Source: Paracoccaceae bacterium
GTDB taxonomy: Bacteria; Pseudomonadota; Alphaproteobacteria; Rhodobacterales; Rhodobacteraceae
Assembly (NCBI GenBank): GCA_006226775.1
Contig: SBGD01000055.1
Span: forward strand, 1 to 36,992
Direction: 5' to 3'
DNA: 36,992 nucleotides
Below are positions 35,191-36,992 of the stretch, piece by piece; the stretch's first letter is position 1; each line of letters starts with the position of its first letter. The notes below the pieces were generated by a model. That model was not told the origin of the DNA, made no database searches, and saw nothing but the letters and a program-made list of their open reading frames with translations. Both the position numbers and the translations under genes were made by a program.

Positions 35191-35724
35191 TCAGTCGGCA
35201 GAGATCTCCGGCCGCGGCGGGCATTCCTCGCCCACCACCGTGCCGTCATAGGCCTTGTCGCCGCAATCGTTGAGCTCGTGCCAGACATAGCCGCGCCCGT
35301 CGTCGGTGATCGCCACCACCCGGTCGACGCCGTAGGCGACGTTCTTCTGGCCGAGGAAGGTCAGCGCGGTGCCGGCGGTGATCTCCTGGCCGATGGCCTC
35401 GGCATCGAAACAGTCGAACCAGCCGGGCGCGACCCGCGGCTCGGCCTTGTCGTAGGCCTGGTAGGTCTCGGTCAGCATGGCCAGCGAATGGGGGGTGGTG
35501 AAACAGGCGCGGTAGCGGATCGGCGAGGAGTCCGCGTCGATCGCCCGGAACCCCTCGTAGAGGATCGGCTCGGGCGCGCCCGTGCTCAGCGAAACCAGCA
35601 TGACATCGTCGGTGCCGGTGGGCGTGACCGCGTCGTAATAGGCATAGATCTGCATGTAATAGACCAGTGCCCCGGCCAGCAATGCGATCATGACGATGGC
35701 CCCTGCGATGATCTTTCCACTCAT
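35191..35724 (-). CDS. DUF6446 family protein
   Basis: A 177-residue membrane-anchored protein. One N-terminal helix (MSGKIIAGAIVMIALLAGALVYYMQIYAYY) is followed by a periplasmic domain with paired cysteines (YRACFTTPHSLAMLTETYQ, GWFDCFDAEAIG, NDCGDKAYDG, EECPPRPE). I recognise the N-terminus and length as the DUF6446 family found near glyQ/glyS in Rhodobacteraceae. The function is unknown. GGAGG lies nine bases before the ATG at 35724, and this site sits inside the 3' end of the upstream DUF3800 gene, whose TGA overlaps the ATG. Confidence 0.8.
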   Translation of the reverse strand: MSGKIIAGAIVMIALLAGALVYYMQIYAYYDAVTPTGTDDVMLVSLSTGAPEPILYEGFRAIDADSSPIRYRACFTTPHSLAMLTETYQAYDKAEPRVAPGWFDCFDAEAIGQEITAGTALTFLGQKNVAYGVDRVVAITDDGRGYVWHELNDCGDKAYDGTVVGEECPPRPEISAD

Positions 35725-36473
35725 ATCAAACGACCTCCGCGAGTTAGACAATAGGGACAGTCACAAAAAACGGTCGGAGACTTCCTGTGCAGCAGCCCAT
35801 GGACGACACCGCCCTCGGCGTCGAATGAATCACCTATCACGTTGAAGAACTGATCGTCCCCGCGTTCGAATTTCTGCCACAGCGCATAGGAGACCAAATC
35901 GGCAAACTGAATGGCTCTGGTCGCGGCGGAGTCGACGAACATCGGCACATCCGCGAGGCTATGCAGGATGCCGTAGCGGTGCCCTGATTTTCCGAATTCG
36001 GTCGCCAATGCCTGTAGCCGGGTTTCCCGCGTCGACTTGTCCAGAATGATCAGACCGCGCTGCTTGTTGCCCATCCTGAATTGCCGTTTGAGAAACGCAT
36101 CGAAACGGCTGCAAATCTGCTCGAAGGCGAACTCGATCGGATCCTCCGGGGAAATCGCGGCTTTCTCGACCACGACACCGAACAATGCCCAGGTCCCTCT
36201 CAGCTTTCGACATTCCGCAAGCGCATTGCGAATGTGTTTCCGCCGTTCGTCCTTGTCACGAATTGATCGCCAGAAGCCCTTGCCGGGCAGCATGTGACTT
36301 CCGTGGAATTCCAGCTGCTCGTGATCCTGCGGACAGATCTGCTTGGCAAGGTCATCCAGGCCGGACGTCAGATAATGCACCTGTCGTTCGAACACGCAAA
36401 TGCCCGACAGGACGAAGTGAGTCTCGTTCGCCGATTTGACCGACCCGGCGTCGTCCAGATACAGTAAATACAT
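35721..36473 (-). CDS. DUF3800 domain protein, probable RNase H-fold nuclease, likely acquired
   Basis: A 250-residue protein of the DUF3800 family, which others have predicted to adopt an RNase H-like nuclease fold. Candidate acidic residues are LYLDDAGS (D7, D8), LEFHGSH (E55), LIILDKS (D145) and QFADLVSYALWQ (D192, the family's QxADLxAYA motif). The frame is open to 36563, but the ATG at 36473 gives the family start; no strong binding site is seen. Base composition (about 50-62% GC in sampled lines) is below its neighbours. It sits between glyQ and DUF6446. Its last residues (TRGGRLI) are encoded by the DUF6446 ribosome-binding region, suggesting the original stop was lost when it inserted. 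The cellular role is unknown; mobile or defence-associated roles are possible. Confidence 0.8.
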   Translation of the reverse strand: MYLLYLDDAGSVKSANETHFVLSGICVFERQVHYLTSGLDDLAKQICPQDHEQLEFHGSHMLPGKGFWRSIRDKDERRKHIRNALAECRKLRGTWALFGVVVEKAAISPEDPIEFAFEQICSRFDAFLKRQFRMGNKQRGLIILDKSTRETRLQALATEFGKSGHRYGILHSLADVPMFVDSAATRAIQFADLVSYALWQKFERGDDQFFNVIGDSFDAEGGVVHGLLHRKSPTVFCDCPYCLTRGGRLI

Positions 36474-36544
36474 GGGAAAGGCAGCCGGGTGAGAACCTCG
36501 TCCCAACGAGTCGCCAAGGCAACTCTCCCGACCGCTCGCCTCCT

Positions 36545-36573
36545 CTATGTGGTTAGAGTTCAAGGTTTGTCAA
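36545..36573 (-). promoter_or_regulatory. possible promoter for the DUF3800 gene
   Basis: On the minus strand a consensus TTGACA (36573-36568) lies just after the glyQ stop. A weak -10 match (CATAGA, 36549-36544) follows at 18-base spacing. A start near 36537 would give the DUF3800 gene its own transcript with a leader of about 60 bases, independent of glyQ. CCTTGA is repeated twice in this stretch. Confidence 0.4.
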
Positions 36574-36581
36574 GGTGCCAC

Positions 36582-36992
36582 TCACCCCGCGGCCTCCGCT
36601 TGCCAGCCGCCGGCCTCGGTGGCGGTGAAGGCATCGGCGCAGGCCTTGGCCAGCGCGCGGACCCGGCCGATATAGGCCTGGCGTTCGGTGACGGAAATCA
36701 CCCCGCGGGCGTCGAGCAGGTTGAAGATATGCGACGCCTTGATGCATTGGTCATAGGCCGGATGGGCCATGACGATGCGCAGCCCGGTCTTGGGATCGAC
36801 CGCCTCCTGGCCCAGGATGCGGGCGCATTCGGCCTCGGCCTCCTCGAAATGGCGCAAGAGCACCGCGGTATCGGCCACGTCGAAGTTCCAGCGCGAATAT
36901 TCCTGCTCGGTCTGGCGGAAGACATCGCCATAGCTCAGCGGGATCGGCGCATCCGGCGCGTTGTAGGGCATGTCCATGACGTGATCGACGCC
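36582..36992 (-). CDS. glyQ: glycine--tRNA ligase alpha subunit (partial, 5' end beyond window)
   Basis: The C-terminal 136 residues of the catalytic alpha subunit of glycyl-tRNA synthetase. The visible part begins GVDHVMDMPYNAPDAPIPLSYGD and includes QEYSRWNFDVADTAVLLRHFEEAEAEC, then AYDQCIKASHIFNLLDARGVISVTERQAYIGRVRALAKAC, all characteristic of GlyQ. The N-terminal half lies outside the window, so the ATG seen at 36977 is internal. It pairs with glyS about 2.5 kb downstream, with three other genes between. Confidence 0.96.
   Translation of the reverse strand, partial: GVDHVMDMPYNAPDAPIPLSYGDVFRQTEQEYSRWNFDVADTAVLLRHFEEAEAECARILGQEAVDPKTGLRIVMAHPAYDQCIKASHIFNLLDARGVISVTERQAYIGRVRALAKACADAFTATEAGGWQAEAAG

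Overview
The window is a GC-rich (roughly two-thirds GC) stretch of alphaproteobacterial chromosome. Gene content and order point to the Rhodobacterales (Rhodobacteraceae, roseobacter-like). Supporting signs are the yajC-secD-secF / Mth938-like / ccmABCD run, the yfgM-like - bamB - der run, divergent ilvC and tandem Lrp genes, folB-folP-glmM, and a glyQ / DUF6446 / DUF1206 / glyS / ppdK run. I cannot name a genus. Almost everything is housekeeping. No tRNA, rRNA, CRISPR array, transposase or integrase was seen. No gap between called genes exceeds about 300 bases; the longest (13338-13588, 2912-3180, 9014-9286, 9524-9817, 24501-24774) hold repeats, hairpins or promoters described below.

Layout: (1) 146-6849, almost all minus strand: a lytic transglycosylase, then yajC-secD-secF (Sec translocation accessory complex), an Mth938-like protein, and ccmA-ccmB-ccmC-ccmD (cytochrome c maturation). 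A tiny possible secreted-peptide gene faces ccmD where ccmG might have been expected. (2) 6995-9523: serS, a TspO-like membrane protein, a REP-like palindrome and a small periplasmic EF-hand protein. (3) 9818-13337, minus: a YfgM-like protein, bamB and der, an envelope/ribosome assembly set in the same order as in E. coli. (4) 13589-20647, plus: an RND efflux adaptor and pump with a palindromic operator candidate, a cluster of three perfect palindromes, and an Atm1-type ABC exporter. (5) 20743-24500: a LprI-like periplasmic protein convergent with ilvC, two translationally coupled Lrp/AsnC regulators divergent from ilvC, another palindrome pair, and a class V aminotransferase. (6) 24775-28880, minus: a cell-wall hydrolase, a folB fusion, folP and glmM. 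(7) 29057-36992, minus: the glycyl-tRNA synthetase locus, glyQ (cut by the window edge), a DUF3800 gene, DUF6446, DUF1206, glyS and a pyruvate phosphate dikinase-like gene.

The region most worth a second look is (7). GlyS carries an in-frame segment of about 130 residues, encoded by DNA of about 48% GC in a gene otherwise near 70%. Upstream in the same locus, a DUF3800 gene of intermediate base composition lies between glyQ and DUF6446, with its stop codon overlapping the DUF6446 start as ATGA. Both look like foreign material in a housekeeping locus. The second theme is several families of strict palindromes placed directly at stop codons. Two copies of one family differ by a compensatory base-pair change.
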